Part shown: piece by piece, positions 1 to 8,799 of the stretch | Numbering within the stretch: the first letter of the stretch is position 1 | How the letters are laid out: every line of letters starts with the position of its first letter | Assembly (NCBI RefSeq): GCF_900115955.1 | Contig: NZ_FOYL01000001.1 | Span: 1,116,001 to 1,180,000, forward strand | Length of the DNA: 64,000 bases | Source: Lentzea waywayandensis | Lineage (GTDB): Bacteria > Actinomycetota > Actinomycetes > Mycobacteriales > Pseudonocardiaceae | Direction: 5' to 3' | Made by a program: the position numbers and the translations under genes | Notes under the pieces: generated by a model | Told to the model about the DNA's origin: nothing | The model's database searches: none | The model's input: the letters and a program-made list of their open reading frames with translations, nothing else

Positions 1-2946
1 GGTGTCGGTGACGATGAACCCGAACGAGTCGGTGCCGTTGGACGTCGGGAACGCCTCGTAGGTGAGCGAGGTGCTGGCCATCCCGACGACCCGCCCGAGC
101 GTGGGCGCGGACGCGATGCCGGTGACCGCGACCGAGTCGCCGTCCGGGTCGGCGCCGCTGGACGGGATGGTGATCGTGACCCGGTCGCCCGCGACGGCCC
201 GCACCTCGACAGGCTCGGGAGCGGGCGGCTGGTTCGGGTTGGCCGGGGTCGGCGCCGGGTTCACCGTGACGTGCGCGCGGCCGACGGCCTGGTCGCCGTC
301 CGGGTTCTGCACCACGTAGGAGACCTCGGCGACGAACGGCGTGTCGAGGCGGTCGGGAGCGAGGTAGCGGACGACGTCGCCGGAGACATAGGCGGTGCCG
401 GGGTCCTGGCGGCCGTCCCGCGCGGTGACGGTCAGCCTGCCGGTGCCCGGCGTGCCCTGCACGTTGGACTGCAGGGAGAGCGGCGCTCCACCGGGCGAGA
501 TGTCGTTGTCCAGCACCGGGATCGTCGCCGAGTCGCCGGCACGGGCCGTCGCGCGGTCGTCCTTGGGCACCGGGGTGTCGTCGGCGGGCGGCGGGAGCTG
601 GGTGACGGTGACCTCGCCGGTGATCGGACCGGTCACGCCGTCCGTCACCGTGTAGCGCACGACCTGCGGGTTGCGGTCCAGGGCGGGCGCGGTCGCGTTG
701 ATCCGCAGCCACCGGCCCTTCACGACTGCCACCTCCAGTTGTCCGGTGGTGCCCTCCGCGTGCTGCACGCCGAGGACCGATCCGGCGGGGCTGAAGTCGT
801 TGGCCAGCACGTCGGCCACAACCGGTTCCTGGCCGCGCACGACCGCGTTGTCGGGCATCGCGACCGGCGGCAGCGGCGTCTCGGGAGCCGCGGTGACGTC
901 CACGCGGATCGCGCCCTTGGCGAACGGCGCGTTGCCGAACGCGGCGGTGTAGTCGAGCGGGTAGGTGCCCGGTTTGGTGGCGGTCAGCGTCACCGAACCG
1001 GTCTTGGTGTCGGTGGTGACCGTCGCTCCCGCCAGCGGTGCGACGTCGGCGGCGAGCCGCAGTTCGGCCGACGGATCGACGGGATCGGCGCCGGGAAGGT
1101 CGTTCTCCAGCGGGCGGACGAGCACGGGCGTGCCGACCTGGCCGCGCGCCACGTCCGGACGGGCGACCGGGGGCAACGCGGTGGGGGCGGCCGGGTCGAG
1201 GACGCGTACGCGTTCGGCACCCGCCACGGGGTCCGCGATGCCGTCGGTGGCCTTGTAGTCGATGGTCTGCTGACCCGCCTCGACCGGAGCCGCGTACTCG
1301 ACGAACCCGCTGTTCGTCGTGGTCGCGACGCCTGCCTTGGCACCCGCCTCGACGAGCACGACCGGGTCGCCGTCGAAGTCGCGCCAGTCCGCGAGCACCG
1401 GCAACGTCAACCGGCCGCCCGACGCGACCGACCACTCGTACGGCTCCGCGCCCTTGCGCACGGCCGGTGCCTCGTTCTGCGCCTCGGTGCGCACCTGCAC
1501 GGTGACCGCGGCCGTCGCGTTGAGGCCCTTGCCGTCGTCGACCGTGTACTTGAAGTGCACGTCCTGGGCCTGCTCCGGCAGCGTCACCTCGACGGTCTGG
1601 CCGTCGGGGGCGATCGCGAGCCCGGCCTCCTTGCGGTCTAGGTCGCTCACGGCCGTGACGGACAGGATGTTGCCGGCGGGATCGGAGTCGTTGTCGAGCA
1701 CGTGCAGCACCGTCGTGCGGCCGGGACGCGCGCCGAGCGTGTCGTCGGTGGCTTTCGGCGGCTTGTCCTTCGCCGACTCGGTGGTGTTGTCGTTCTTGTC
1801 CTTGTCGCTGGGCTTCTGCTCGGGCGGGGGCCGCACCGACTGCCAGTCGTCGACCTTGTTCTGGGTGCCCAGGTCCCAGACCGCGCCGGTCGCGACGTCG
1901 TTGAGCACGATCGCTCTGCGGTTCATCCGGAACACCGGCTGGACCAGGGCTTTCGCGTCCTTGAGGTTGCCGGCCGACGCCTTCTGGCCGCCGCACGAGC
2001 GGAAGTAGCCGCCGGACGCACCGGCCCACGCGCTGTGCACGCATTCGCCGAGCCGCACCGGTTCGGCCGGAGCACCGTCCACGCCCTCGTGCAATGTCGA
2101 CGTGCCGTCACCGTCGAGGTCGAACGTCTTGAGCTTGTCCTTGGTGGCCACGACGACCGCGGGCGAGTCCGGTCCGGCGTGCTGGAGCACGGACTCCCGT
2201 CCGGCCTGCGTCGTGCGGCCGCCGGGGAGGAAGAGGGTGCCGGACTCGGCGTCGAGCACGATCGCCTCGCCACCCACGGCGGTGATTCGCGGTGCCTTGG
2301 GCGTGGAAGTGAGCTTGCCGTACGCGGGCTCCGCGAACCCGGTCTCGGCGGGCGTCACCTTCACCGTGCGGCCGTTGGCGGACACGGCGTGCACCGTGCC
2401 GTCCAGTCCCACGGCGAGAGCGGCGGCATCGGCCCCGTCCAGTGTGGCCAGCGGTGGGGACTCCTGGCTCAGCTGGTCCAGCGCGCTCACGCCGGCGTCG
2501 ACGTCGACCCGGCTCGCCCACACCTTGCCCGCGGCGGGGTCGAGCACGGCGAGCGTGCCGCCCGCGAGCGCGACCTGACCACCGGTCGGCAGCACCAGTC
2601 CGTGATCACCCAGCGTCACCGAACGGGCCACGTCGACCGGGTAGAGCTTGCCGCCCGCACGGTCCCGCGCGACCACCGCGGCGGCGTCCTGAACGATGTC
2701 CAGTTGGTAGTTGCGCTGCGCTCCACCCGGCGGGTTGATCGCGGCGTCCAACGACCCGACCGGTTTGTTGAGTCTTCCGAACAATCCGTCGCGGTCACTC
2801 GTCACCCACACGCCACCGTCGTTGAGATCGACCTGACGGACCGGATTGCCGTTCGACGAGAACGCGTAGACGACGAGCGAGGCGGCCGCGAGAACGAGCA
2901 CCGTTCCGGACGCGAGCGTGGTCCGGTGCTTTCGGAAGAATCCCAC
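1..2946 (-). CDS. Membrane-anchored multi-Ig-like repeat protein (partial, C-terminus outside window)
   Basis: A GTG start at 2946 preceded by GAGGGG gives 982 codons open to the window edge. The N-terminus is a short basic segment followed by one hydrophobic helix (about residues 9-30), so the rest is probably extracytoplasmic. Residues about 40-370 look like a beta-propeller-type region. A charged, Pro/Lys-rich linker follows, then at least five repeats carrying 'DNDSDP', 'ENDLPG', 'ANDFSP' or 'DNDISP'-type turns, typical of the Ig-like/tandem-95 family (Big_9-like). Family members in actinobacteria often sit beside MoxR, DUF58, transglutaminase, PP2C, FHA and kinase genes, and three of those lie immediately upstream here. 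The role is probably a surface structural protein or a sensor input for the kinase; the substrate is unknown. The fold assignment rests on motif pattern only. Confidence 0.8.
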   Translation of the reverse strand, partial: MGFFRKHRTTLASGTVLVLAAASLVVYAFSSNGNPVRQVDLNDGGVWVTSDRDGLFGRLNKPVGSLDAAINPPGGAQRNYQLDIVQDAAAVVARDRAGGKLYPVDVARSVTLGDHGLVLPTGGQVALAGGTLAVLDPAAGKVWASRVDVDAGVSALDQLSQESPPLATLDGADAAALAVGLDGTVHAVSANGRTVKVTPAETGFAEPAYGKLTSTPKAPRITAVGGEAIVLDAESGTLFLPGGRTTQAGRESVLQHAGPDSPAVVVATKDKLKTFDLDGDGTSTLHEGVDGAPAEPVRLGECVHSAWAGASGGYFRSCGGQKASAGNLKDAKALVQPVFRMNRRAIVLNDVATGAVWDLGTQNKVDDWQSVRPPPEQKPSDKDKNDNTTESAKDKPPKATDDTLGARPGRTTVLHVLDNDSDPAGNILSVTAVSDLDRKEAGLAIAPDGQTVEVTLPEQAQDVHFKYTVDDGKGLNATAAVTVQVRTEAQNEAPAVRKGAEPYEWSVASGGRLTLPVLADWRDFDGDPVVLVEAGAKAGVATTTNSGFVEYAAPVEAGQQTIDYKATDGIADPVAGAERVRVLDPAAPTALPPVARPDVARGQVGTPVLVRPLENDLPGADPVDPSAELRLAADVAPLAGATVTTDTKTGSVTLTATKPGTYPLDYTAAFGNAPFAKGAIRVDVTAAPETPLPPVAMPDNAVVRGQEPVVADVLANDFSPAGSVLGVQHAEGTTGQLEVAVVKGRWLRINATAPALDRNPQVVRYTVTDGVTGPITGEVTVTQLPPPADDTPVPKDDRATARAGDSATIPVLDNDISPGGAPLSLQSNVQGTPGTGRLTVTARDGRQDPGTAYVSGDVVRYLAPDRLDTPFVAEVSYVVQNPDGDQAVGRAHVTVNPAPTPANPNQPPAPEPVEVRAVAGDRVTITIPSSGADPDGDSVAVTGIASAPTLGRVVGMASTSLTYEAFPTSNGTDSFGFIVTDT

Positions 2947-3051
2947 TGTTCCCCTCGCAGAGGTCGCGTTCCCTCATCGGCGGTTCCGTCAACCGCCTAT
3001 CGGGCCGATCCACGAATTCGTTGCAGCAATCACCCGATTGCTGACGAAGAA

Positions 3052-4533
3052 TTATCCGCAGCTCTCCTGCGACCAGTCCGCGGTCGCGTTGCTGCCGTCC
3101 GCGCGCACCACTTTGACCTGGAGGCAAAGGGGTTGCGCGCCCTCGACGTCCACCTGCGGCTCCTTCGCGACACCGGTGCGGGCGTCGTCGGAAGTGCGCC
3201 AGGAGAACGTGTCCGTCGCCTGCTGCGCCGAATAATTCCAAGTGAACCGGACAGTTTTCGCGTCCAGTCTCGTCGCGGTGATCGCGGGCCTGCCGGGTGG
3301 CGCGTTGTCCGCGCCCGCGTTCTGGCCGGAACCGTCGTCGGCGACGGTGCTCACCGCCGGTCCGTTGCCCTGCTTCTCCTGACCGGACAACAGGAACACG
3401 CCCACACCCACGATCACGACCGTCGCCAGCGCGCCCGCCGCGTAGTGGGGCCAGCGCAGGCGGACCGGCTGATCGGGCCGCGGCTCCACGACGGGCGGCG
3501 GTGGCCGGAGGATCGTCTGCGGCGACGGCTTCTCCTTGCGCACCACGGTGTGCGGTGCCGAGCTCGCCGGAAGCGGAGACGTGAACATCTTGCGTTGCGT
3601 CGGCGGCGCGACCGGCGGTGGGGGCGGTACGAACGCAGGGGCGGCGGGTGCCGGTTGCCTGCGAGGCGCCACAGCGGGCATCAGCACCAGCGCGGTCTCG
3701 CCGTACCGTTGCGCCTTCTGGATTCGCTGCAGACCCAGCGCCAGCTTCAGCGCCGACAGCGGCCGTTCCTCCGGCTCCGTCGCCATGGCGCCCAGCAGCA
3801 ACCGCCGCAGGTCCTCCGGCGCGGGCAGCCCGGACGGCAGCCAGCCGGACACGATCCGCTGTTCGACGGCTCCGATCGAGTTGTCGGTACCGGGCGGCAT
3901 GAACGGCGAGTGCCCCACGATCAGGTGCCACAACGTCGCCCCGAGCGAGAACACCTCCGTCAGGACCGCGTTCTTCTCCTTGGCGGCGCCGGTGAGCAGT
4001 TCCGGGGCCGACCACGGCACGGACAGCATCACCTGGCGTTCCGCGTCGTTCTCGGCGAAGCGGCCGGCGATGCCGAAGTCGGTGAGACACGGCTTGCCGT
4101 ACTCGTTCATGAGCACGTTCGCGGGTTTGATGTCGCGGTGCAGGATCCGGCGTTCGTGCGCGGTCTCGACCGCGCACGCGATCTGCACGCCGATGTCGAG
4201 CACGTCCCCGACCGGCAACGGTGCCACGGCCGAGATCTTCGCGAGATCGCCGCCGGGGCAGTACTCCATGACGAGGAACGGGCGTCCGTCGGCCGCGGTG
4301 TCCGTGTCGTAGACCGTGGCGACGTTCTGGTGGTTGCCCAGTTCCGCCATCGACTCGCCCTCGGCGATGAACCGCTCCCGCACGTCCTCGGACAGGCCGG
4401 TCGCCTTGGGCACCTTCACCGCGACGTCGCGTTTGAGCTTGTGGTGGTAGTAGCGGTACACCATCGCGAAGCCGCCACCGCCGATGTCGCCGCGGTACTC
4501 GAAGTGCGGGATGTCCGGCGGTCCCAGGGTCAT
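3052..4533 (-). CDS. Transmembrane Ser/Thr protein kinase (PknB-like) with extracellular beta-sandwich domain
   Basis: 493 residues. The kinase domain occupies about residues 1-270: glycine loop GGGGFAMVY, catalytic Lys in VAVKVPK (K40), HRDIKPANV (D134) and DFG (152-154), so it looks active. A Pro-rich juxtamembrane stretch (290-355) leads to one transmembrane helix (about 364-383) and a short extracellular domain of fibronectin-III-like character with two cysteines. The ATG at 4533 was chosen because it overlaps the stop of the upstream FHA gene (ATGA); the same frame is open further upstream, but that part reads through the FHA gene out of frame. It probably phosphorylates Ser/Thr residues that the neighbouring FHA protein binds and the PP2C phosphatase reverses. 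The extracellular tail differs from the PASTA repeats of PknB, so its ligand is unknown. Confidence 0.9.
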   Translation of the reverse strand: MTLGPPDIPHFEYRGDIGGGGFAMVYRYYHHKLKRDVAVKVPKATGLSEDVRERFIAEGESMAELGNHQNVATVYDTDTAADGRPFLVMEYCPGGDLAKISAVAPLPVGDVLDIGVQIACAVETAHERRILHRDIKPANVLMNEYGKPCLTDFGIAGRFAENDAERQVMLSVPWSAPELLTGAAKEKNAVLTEVFSLGATLWHLIVGHSPFMPPGTDNSIGAVEQRIVSGWLPSGLPAPEDLRRLLLGAMATEPEERPLSALKLALGLQRIQKAQRYGETALVLMPAVAPRRQPAPAAPAFVPPPPPVAPPTQRKMFTSPLPASSAPHTVVRKEKPSPQTILRPPPPVVEPRPDQPVRLRWPHYAAGALATVVIVGVGVFLLSGQEKQGNGPAVSTVADDGSGQNAGADNAPPGRPAITATRLDAKTVRFTWNYSAQQATDTFSWRTSDDARTGVAKEPQVDVEGAQPLCLQVKVVRADGSNATADWSQESCG

Positions 4534-5783
4534 CCGCTCACCTCGAAGGTGAAGAAGAACTGGTCGCCGAGCGTCACACGGGTGCCGGGGTAGAGGATCT
4601 CGTCGATGTGCGGTGCCAGCTTCTCCGGCGGGCAACCCGGCCGCGAGATGCTGGTGCCGTTCATCGAACCGAGGTCGCGCACCAGCACGTCCCAGTTCGC
4701 CGGCCGGATCTCCACGTGCGTCCGGGAGATCTCCGTGTCGTTCTCCCTGCCGACCTGCACGAGGTTCACGCCGCCGCGGTCACCACTGGGATCGCGGCCC
4801 ATCACGACGTTGCGGTCGAGCGAGATCGTGTCCCCGTTGGACAGTCGCAGCAACCCGAGCACCGGCACGGGCAGCATGGCGGCGACCTGCTCCGGCAACG
4901 GAACCTCGCACACCCGGCAGTACACCGCGTAGTCCGAGCTGAGGTGGCCCGCCGGGCACTTCCTCGCCCGCACCAGGTCCTTCCTGGTTCCCTGCAACAT
5001 CTGGGTGTCGTTGGGAGACAACATGGTCGTGCGCAGCACCGTTTCCGTCACGGGCGGCCGGGCCGGAGCCGGGGGCGCGGGGGTGGGCGCCGGGGTGTTC
5101 TGGGGTGCCCAGTCGAACGACTGGATCACGCCGGTGACCTGGGTGATCTGCGGGGGCGCTGGCGGTGGTGGCGGCGGTGCGGGTTGCTCACGCACGACGG
5201 TCAGCTCGACCGCTTCTTCTTGCTGCACAACGGTCAGTTCGGCCGGGACGGGCACCGGCTGCGGCACCGGCTGCGGCACCGGCACGGACTGCGGCACCGG
5301 CACGGACTGCGGCACCGGCACGGACTGCGGCACCGGAACCGGCTGCGGCACGGACTGCGGCACGGCGTCGGACAGGGCGACCAGAAGCTCGTTCGCGAGC
5401 ACCACTCCAGCACGCACCGGCAGTCCGGGCCCGCTCACTCCGGCCACGACGCGCAACCGTGCGACGTCGTCGAGGTTGCGGTCGACCCACGTCCCGACGC
5501 CCGCGGCGGTGATCTCCTCGACGGCGCCGGAAGCGTTCATGACCTGAAGCCGTGCCTCACCCCGCACCACCACGCGGTTCGCGGTCAGCAGCGCGAAGCC
5601 GCTCACCGCGCGAAAACCCTCGTGGACGATCGCGGCGAGCACCTCGTCCAGCGGCTCGTCCGACCGCACCAGTTCCCAGCAACGGCGCACGAGAGCGGAC
5701 TCGGGCGCCACGGCCAGCAGGAGCCACGTGCGCTCCCCCACGACCGCGACCCACGTGCCCGGCACGTACTCGACCTCGGTCAT
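4530..5783 (-). CDS. FHA-domain protein with zinc-ribbon-like motif and Pro-Val repeat
   Basis: 417 residues. The C-terminal FHA domain (about 315-417) carries the phosphothreonine-binding signature: GR (329-330), SRTH (353-356) and NGT (375-377). Just before it is a Cys-rich motif, C276-x3-H280-x8-C289-x2-C292, resembling a zinc ribbon. The middle holds a Pro/Val/Gln repeat (VPVPQS units), which is a flexible linker. The N-terminal 130 residues resemble no family I recognise. The ATG at 5783 overlaps the PP2C stop (ATGA), and its own stop overlaps the kinase start, so the three are almost certainly translated together. The likely role is phospho-dependent adaptor for the kinase encoded next. 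Confidence 0.88.
   Translation of the reverse strand: MTEVEYVPGTWVAVVGERTWLLLAVAPESALVRRCWELVRSDEPLDEVLAAIVHEGFRAVSGFALLTANRVVVRGEARLQVMNASGAVEEITAAGVGTWVDRNLDDVARLRVVAGVSGPGLPVRAGVVLANELLVALSDAVPQSVPQPVPVPQSVPVPQSVPVPQSVPVPQPVPQPVPVPAELTVVQQEEAVELTVVREQPAPPPPPPAPPQITQVTGVIQSFDWAPQNTPAPTPAPPAPARPPVTETVLRTTMLSPNDTQMLQGTRKDLVRARKCPAGHLSSDYAVYCRVCEVPLPEQVAAMLPVPVLGLLRLSNGDTISLDRNVVMGRDPSGDRGGVNLVQVGRENDTEISRTHVEIRPANWDVLVRDLGSMNGTSISRPGCPPEKLAPHIDEILYPGTRVTLGDQFFFTFEVSG
5249..5365. repeat. 18-bp tandem repeat encoding Pro-Val-rich linker
   Basis: The unit GGCACCGGCACGGACTGC recurs about three times exactly, flanked by shortened 12-bp variants. It encodes VPQS/VPVPQS units on the minus strand inside the FHA protein. 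The period is a multiple of three, so length changes stay in frame. Confidence 0.8.
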
Positions 5784-6529
5784 CTCGGGCTCCGAGGTGC
5801 CGTGTCACAGCTGGACGCCTCCGCCACGACCAGGTGGTCGACCACGAGCGCGGTCACGTTGTCGCGCGCCCGAGCCGCCACCGCACGGTCCACCAGCACG
5901 GCCGCCGCTTCCTTCGCGTCGGCGTGCTGCCGGAGAACCTCTTCGATCTCCGCGTCGGCGATCTCGTTCGTCAGCCCGTCCGTGCAGATCACGAACCGCT
6001 CGCCGACGCGCGGCGGGAACAACCACAGGTCGGGGTCGCCGATACCCGCTTTGCCGAGCACGCGGGTGACGACGTTCCGGCGCGGATAGTTCCTGGCCTC
6101 GTCCGCGGTCAGCAGTCCCGCCGTGACGAGCTCCTGTGCCTCGGAGTGGTCGACGGTGAGCTGGGTCAGCCCCGCGCCGTCGAACCGGTAGACCCGCGAG
6201 TCGCCAACGTTGAACACGACCCAGTGCGGCCGCTCGGACAACGTGACGAGCGCGATCCCCGCCACCGTCGTCATGCCACCGTGGTCGGCCTCTTCCAACG
6301 TCCTGCCCGCGGCGGACAGCGCGGCACGCACGTCCTCCGGCCCTGGCACGTCGTGCTGGTCCAGGTCCCGCAGACGCGCGACGAGCAGCGCGCTCGCGAC
6401 CTCGCCGGCCGCGTGCCCGCCCACGCCGTCGGCGACCGCGAAGACCTGCCTGCCCGCGATCGCGTTGTCCTCGTTGACTTCCCGCACCACACCGGGATGC
6501 GTGGCGACGCCCGCCAGCACCGCGCTCAC
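5780..6529 (-). CDS. PP2C-family Ser/Thr protein phosphatase
   Basis: 249 residues, the usual size of a bare bacterial PP2C catalytic domain. Metal-binding and catalytic motifs are visible: VNED (18-21), DGVGGH (34-39), GDSR (109-112) and DGLTNE (184-189). There is no transmembrane segment, so it is cytosolic, unlike mycobacterial PstP. A GTG start at 6529 is preceded by GGAGG about 9 nt away. It is first in the PP2C-FHA-kinase operon and should dephosphorylate the targets of that kinase. The 125 bp upstream (6530-6654) should hold the operon promoter, but I see no convincing -35/-10 pair. Confidence 0.92.
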   Translation of the reverse strand: MSAVLAGVATHPGVVREVNEDNAIAGRQVFAVADGVGGHAAGEVASALLVARLRDLDQHDVPGPEDVRAALSAAGRTLEEADHGGMTTVAGIALVTLSERPHWVVFNVGDSRVYRFDGAGLTQLTVDHSEAQELVTAGLLTADEARNYPRRNVVTRVLGKAGIGDPDLWLFPPRVGERFVICTDGLTNEIADAEIEEVLRQHADAKEAAAVLVDRAVAARARDNVTALVVDHLVVAEASSCDTAPRSPR

Positions 6530-6654
6530 CGCACCACCTCCGCTCCGCCGTTCGGACCTCTCATCGCTCGGCGTTCACGAAGCGTTATGCGGATTCAGGG
6601 ACAAAAAGTGGCCACGAAAAATCGGAAACGTCTGGGCGACGGGCAGCGATGCAC

Positions 6655-7030
6655 TCACCACGTGACGGGAAGCGACCTCAGTCCGTAGACGATCTTGTCG
6701 GCGGTGTGGACGAGGTCCTCTTCGGCGACGGCGAGTCGCAGCCCCGACATCCGGCGGAACAGCGTCTCCAGCGCGATCCGCAGTTCGACGCGGGCCAGCG
6801 CCTGGCCGAGGCACAGGTGCGTGCCGTGGCCGAACGCCATGTGCCGCTTGGCATCGCGCGTGACGTCGAGCTCGCACGCGTCGGTGCCGAACTGCTCCTC
6901 GTCGCGGTTGGCCGTGGAGATCAGCCCATCGAGGCGACCTCGGCGGGGCTGAGGTCGTCGCGCTCCACCAGCCTGCTCAGGAATGGGGTCTCCCGGCCTT
7001 CTGGTACGCACTCGTCCCGGATTCCTCGCA
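6655..7030 (-). pseudogene. Cytochrome P450 remnant (internal deletion and frameshift)
   Basis: On the minus strand, 6927-6655 encodes an intact P450 C-terminus: ISTANRDEEQ, heme loop FGHGTHLCLGQALARVE and the end LPVTW. Directly upstream, in a different frame, about 7030-6922 encodes FLSRLVERDDLSPAEVASM, which matches the region just before the I helix. The I-helix oxygen-binding motif, the ExxR helix and about the first 200 residues are missing, so roughly 100 internal codons were deleted and the pieces joined out of frame. A one-base sequencing error cannot explain this. It lies just downstream of the KAS III gene and is unrelated in position to the three intact P450s at 21.9-25.6 kb. Confidence 0.8.
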
Positions 7031-7091
7031 TCCCAATGACTCACCACCCGAACAACTGTCCACTGTGGACAACAGGCGGGTTCGGACGGAG

Positions 7092-8102
7092 TTAAACGAT
7101 CTCCGGCCACACCAGGGTGGCGGACCCCCAGGTGAACCCGCCGCCGAACGCGGTGAGCAGCACCTTCTCCCCTGCGTGGATCTCGTCGCGAGCCACGGCG
7201 TCGGCCAGCGCGAGCGGGATGGAGGCGGCACCGGTGTTGCCCACGCGGCTGATGTTGCCGAGGACCTTGTCGTCCGAAATGGACAGTCGCTGCCCCACCA
7301 GGGAAAGGATCCTGGCGTTGGCCTGATGGGCGACGACGCGGTCGATTTCCGACGTGGTCCAGCCCACATTCTTCAGTGCGGCAAGGGAAGATTCAGTCAT
7401 TCGAGTGACAGCATGCTGGAAGACCTCGCGCCCGCTCATCCGGAAATGGCAGTCCGCGGGCCCGTATCGCCCCGGCTCCGCCCGTCCGCGCGCACCCCCG
7501 CCGGGCACGGTGATGAGGTCGTGCCCCGCCCCGTCGCTGCCGAGGTCGAACCCCAGCACCTCGCCCGCCTCACCGGACTCACCCGCGCGCAGGACCACCG
7601 CGCCGGCCCCGTCACCGAACACCACACCGGCACCGCGGTCGTCCGGCGAGATCAACGTCGAGTAGACGTCCGCCGCCACCAGCAACACCCGCCGCGCGAT
7701 GCCGGCCGTGATCATCCCGCTGGCCGTGGCCAGCCCGTACACGAAGCCGGTGCAGACCGCGGACACGTCGAAGGCCGCCACCCCGCCCAGCCCCAGCCGC
7801 GTGGCCAGCACGGGAGCCATCCCCGGCATCGGATGGTCCGGCGTCGATGTGGCCACCACCACAGCGTCCACGTCACCGGCCGGACTCTTCGCCAGCACCG
7901 CCTCCGCGGCGGCCAGCGCGAGATCCCCGGTCGAGGTGCCCTCGTCGACCCAGTGCCGGGTGCCGATCCCCGTCCGCCGGCGAACCCAGACATCGTTGGT
8001 GTCCCAGTGCGCCGGAAGGTCCTCATTGGACACGACCCGTGGCGGCACGATTCCGGCCACCGCCTCCAGCACCGGTACCGGGCGATGCGTGTGCTCACTC
8101 AC
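7092..8102 (-). CDS. Stand-alone 3-oxoacyl-ACP synthase III (KAS III / FabH-like)
   Basis: 336 residues, the normal FabH length. The catalytic triad is intact: Cys117 in AVCTGF, His259 in AHQAN and Asn289 in GNTGAAS. FabH enzymes condense an acyl-CoA with malonyl-ACP to start fatty-acid or polyketide chains; relatives in antibiotic clusters (ChlB3/CerJ type) instead transfer acyl groups. The complete C-H-N triad favours a true condensing enzyme. A GTG start at 8102 has AGAGGA 6 nt upstream. It is not part of a fatty-acid gene cluster here, and its downstream neighbour is a P450 remnant, so it may belong to, or be left over from, secondary metabolism. Its link to the PKS 13 kb away is unproven. 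Confidence 0.88.
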   Translation of the reverse strand: MSEHTHRPVPVLEAVAGIVPPRVVSNEDLPAHWDTNDVWVRRRTGIGTRHWVDEGTSTGDLALAAAEAVLAKSPAGDVDAVVVATSTPDHPMPGMAPVLATRLGLGGVAAFDVSAVCTGFVYGLATASGMITAGIARRVLLVAADVYSTLISPDDRGAGVVFGDGAGAVVLRAGESGEAGEVLGFDLGSDGAGHDLITVPGGGARGRAEPGRYGPADCHFRMSGREVFQHAVTRMTESSLAALKNVGWTTSEIDRVVAHQANARILSLVGQRLSISDDKVLGNISRVGNTGAASIPLALADAVARDEIHAGEKVLLTAFGGGFTWGSATLVWPEIV

Positions 8103-8275
8103 CGTGCGTCCTCTTTCTCACAGCCTCAAAGGGGGATGAGACTGAACGTACAGGGCGGGAGCACGACGCCCTTTCCCATCTACGAGACGGAGTTGTTCCG
8201 TTGAAAGGATTTCAGCGGCCTGGACCGGTCCAGGCCGACCGAGGGGGCGGGGGTGATCCCGCCCCCTGAACGGCC

Positions 8276-8737
8276 TCAGACGTGAGCGGCCGCGACGTCG
8301 ATGATCCAGGTGACGCCGAACCGGTCGGCCAGCATCCCGAAGGCGGGCGCCCACGGCGCGGGGCCGAACTTCTCGATCACCGTCGCGCCGTCGGCGAGAC
8401 CTTCCCAGACCGGGGTGACCTCCTCGACGTTCTCGCCGCGCACGGACAGGAAGAACGGCTCCTCGGTGACCGTGGTGCCGTTCACGCGCCGGGTGGTGGG
8501 CTCGCCGGGCGCGACCGGCTCGCCGGATCCGGGCACGTCGTAGGCCATGACGCGGAAGCCGTTCTCGGCGACGACCTCGCCGAACACCACGTTCTTGGCG
8601 CCGGGCACCTCGACGGGCATCCCGAAGTCGGCGTACGTGATGACGGTGATCTGCCCGCCGAACACCGAGCGGTAGAACTCCAGCGCCTCCCTGGCCTGGC
8701 CGCGGAAGTTCAGGTGGGTAACTGCGTTGAGTGACAT
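8276..8737 (-). CDS. VOC/PhnB-like metal-binding fold protein
   Basis: 153 residues with the PhnB/glyoxalase-bleomycin-resistance fold pattern: an N-terminal FRGQAREALEFYRSVFGG-type start, paired beta-alpha-beta-beta-beta units, and a C-terminal DRFGVTW motif. The substrate is unknown; family members are often annotated as 3-demethylubiquinone methyltransferase-like without evidence. It is transcribed divergently from the WYL regulator, with 62 bp and a perfect inverted repeat between them, so it is the likely regulated target. Confidence 0.85.
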   Translation of the reverse strand: MSLNAVTHLNFRGQAREALEFYRSVFGGQITVITYADFGMPVEVPGAKNVVFGEVVAENGFRVMAYDVPGSGEPVAPGEPTTRRVNGTTVTEEPFFLSVRGENVEEVTPVWEGLADGATVIEKFGPAPWAPAFGMLADRFGVTWIIDVAAAHV

Positions 8738-8756
8738 GAGAGGGACTCTGTCAGCA

Positions 8757-8781
8757 GTAGCGGACAGGGAACGTCCGCTAC
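8757..8781. promoter_or_regulatory. Perfect 9-bp inverted repeat, probable operator of the divergent WYL regulator
   Basis: GTAGCGGAC (8757-8765) and GTCCGCTAC (8773-8781) are exact reverse complements separated by 7 nt (AGGGAAC). They lie in the 62-bp space between the divergent starts at 8737 and 8800. Position and symmetry fit a dimer-binding site controlling both genes; this is inferred from location. Confidence 0.7.
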
Positions 8782-8799
8782 TTGTGCGAGGCTGAACGC

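Noticed and set aside
6655..7110. A short intact P450-like gene of 151 residues
   Set aside because: Only its last 90 residues are P450; the rest is out-of-frame sequence. It lacks the I helix and ExxR, so it is a remnant.
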